49,159 nucleotides of DNA, taken from positions 1 through 49,159 of the forward strand of contig JAFALA010000056.1 in the NCBI GenBank assembly GCA_019234815.1, given 5' to 3'. The notes below the pieces were generated by a model that saw only the letters and a program-made list of their open reading frames with translations, was not told the DNA's origin and did not search any database. A program made the translations under genes and the position numbers. This DNA comes from Burkholderiaceae bacterium (GTDB lineage Bacteria > Pseudomonadota > Gammaproteobacteria > Burkholderiales > Burkholderiaceae_C). Position 1 is the stretch's first letter. Each line of letters begins with the position of its first letter. This document shows positions 47,894-49,159 of this stretch, one piece after another.

Positions 47894-47907
47894 CCTCCCC
47901 TACCCCA

Positions 47908-49038
<1,131 letters not shown>

Positions 49039-49126
49039 GGAGAGACTTTCTTCCTGCCTGCCAAGCTCACGGCAAGGGCTGAGATGCTGGGGGATGAAGA
49101 AGCTGTCAAAAACTTTTCATCAATGC

Positions 49127-49156
49127 TTGCATTGTCTCTCAAAAGTTGATTAGAAT
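49127..49156 (+). promoter_or_regulatory. Promoter for a gene beyond the right edge
   Basis: TTGCAT (49127-49132), an 18-base spacer and TAGAAT (49151-49156) run rightward, divergent from ftsY. The gene it drives lies outside the window. On the minus strand a TTGACA at about 49110-49115 could belong to ftsY, but its -10 is poor. Confidence 0.55.
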
Positions 49157-49159
49157 AGA

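Overview
This window is GC-rich chromosomal DNA with a strong G/C third-position bias. Gene content points to a betaproteobacterium of the order Burkholderiales, most likely the family Comamonadaceae. Supporting features are a class I PHA synthase operon, an Ala/Lys/Pro-rich histone-H1-like miniprotein, the accB-accC-prmA-DUF3426 order, class Ia nrdAB next to pilS/pilR/ampD, and GC-rich intergenic hairpins. The family assignment is inference from content. Nearly all of the window is housekeeping; I see no phage, insertion sequence or CRISPR array.

Layout. 1-6069 (minus strand): tRNA-Ser(GCU) with its own promoter inside the end of lysC, then lysC, tilS, accA, an AlkA-type glycosylase and cysS. 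6229-8716 (plus): a TPR protein, two cyclophilins (periplasmic and cytoplasmic) and lpxH. 8717-8988 (minus): an in-frame fusion of two ABC transporter gene ends, read here as a deletion remnant. 9112-13631 (minus): phaC, a MaoC-phosphate acetyltransferase fusion and ackA in one tight operon, with a perfect FNR/Anr box placed as in a class II activated promoter. 13829-17611 (minus): MFS transporter, ThDP enzyme, S4 protein and RraA-like aldolase in one operon. 17667-21376: nadA, a MazE/MazF-type toxin-antitoxin pair with a conspicuous repeat operator, a ComFB-like gene, and nadB facing the other way. 21552-24287: a large lipoprotein metalloprotease.

24465-30833 (plus): a YqiA-like esterase, then an RNase II-family gene, tonB-like, aroE, mtgA, an unknown gene and a TlpA-like thioredoxin, several overlapping by 4 bases. 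31011-35860 (plus): aroQ, accB, accC, prmA and a zinc-ribbon membrane protein. 35878-36158: three tandem 26-base units ending in a terminator that serves the minus-strand 56-residue histone-like gene. 36403-41002 (minus): nrdA then nrdB, with a sigma70 promoter and two NrdR-like boxes exactly 31 bases apart. 41213-46434 (minus): ypjD(ccsA-like), a PP0621-family gene, pilS, pilR and ampD as one probable operon. 46484-49038: ffh and ftsY, the two SRP GTPases, convergent. A promoter for a gene beyond the right edge is visible at the end.

How the genes work together: acetyl-CoA use is a recurring theme (accA, accB, accC; phaC with phosphate acetyltransferase and acetate kinase). Secretion and envelope functions recur (ffh, ftsY, lpxH, mtgA, ampD, tonB-like, pilSR). 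The most informative non-coding signals are the FNR/Anr box before phaC, the NrdR box pair before nrdA, the toxin-antitoxin operator and the tandem terminator-like repeats behind the histone-like gene. I did not find a convincing wholly new system.
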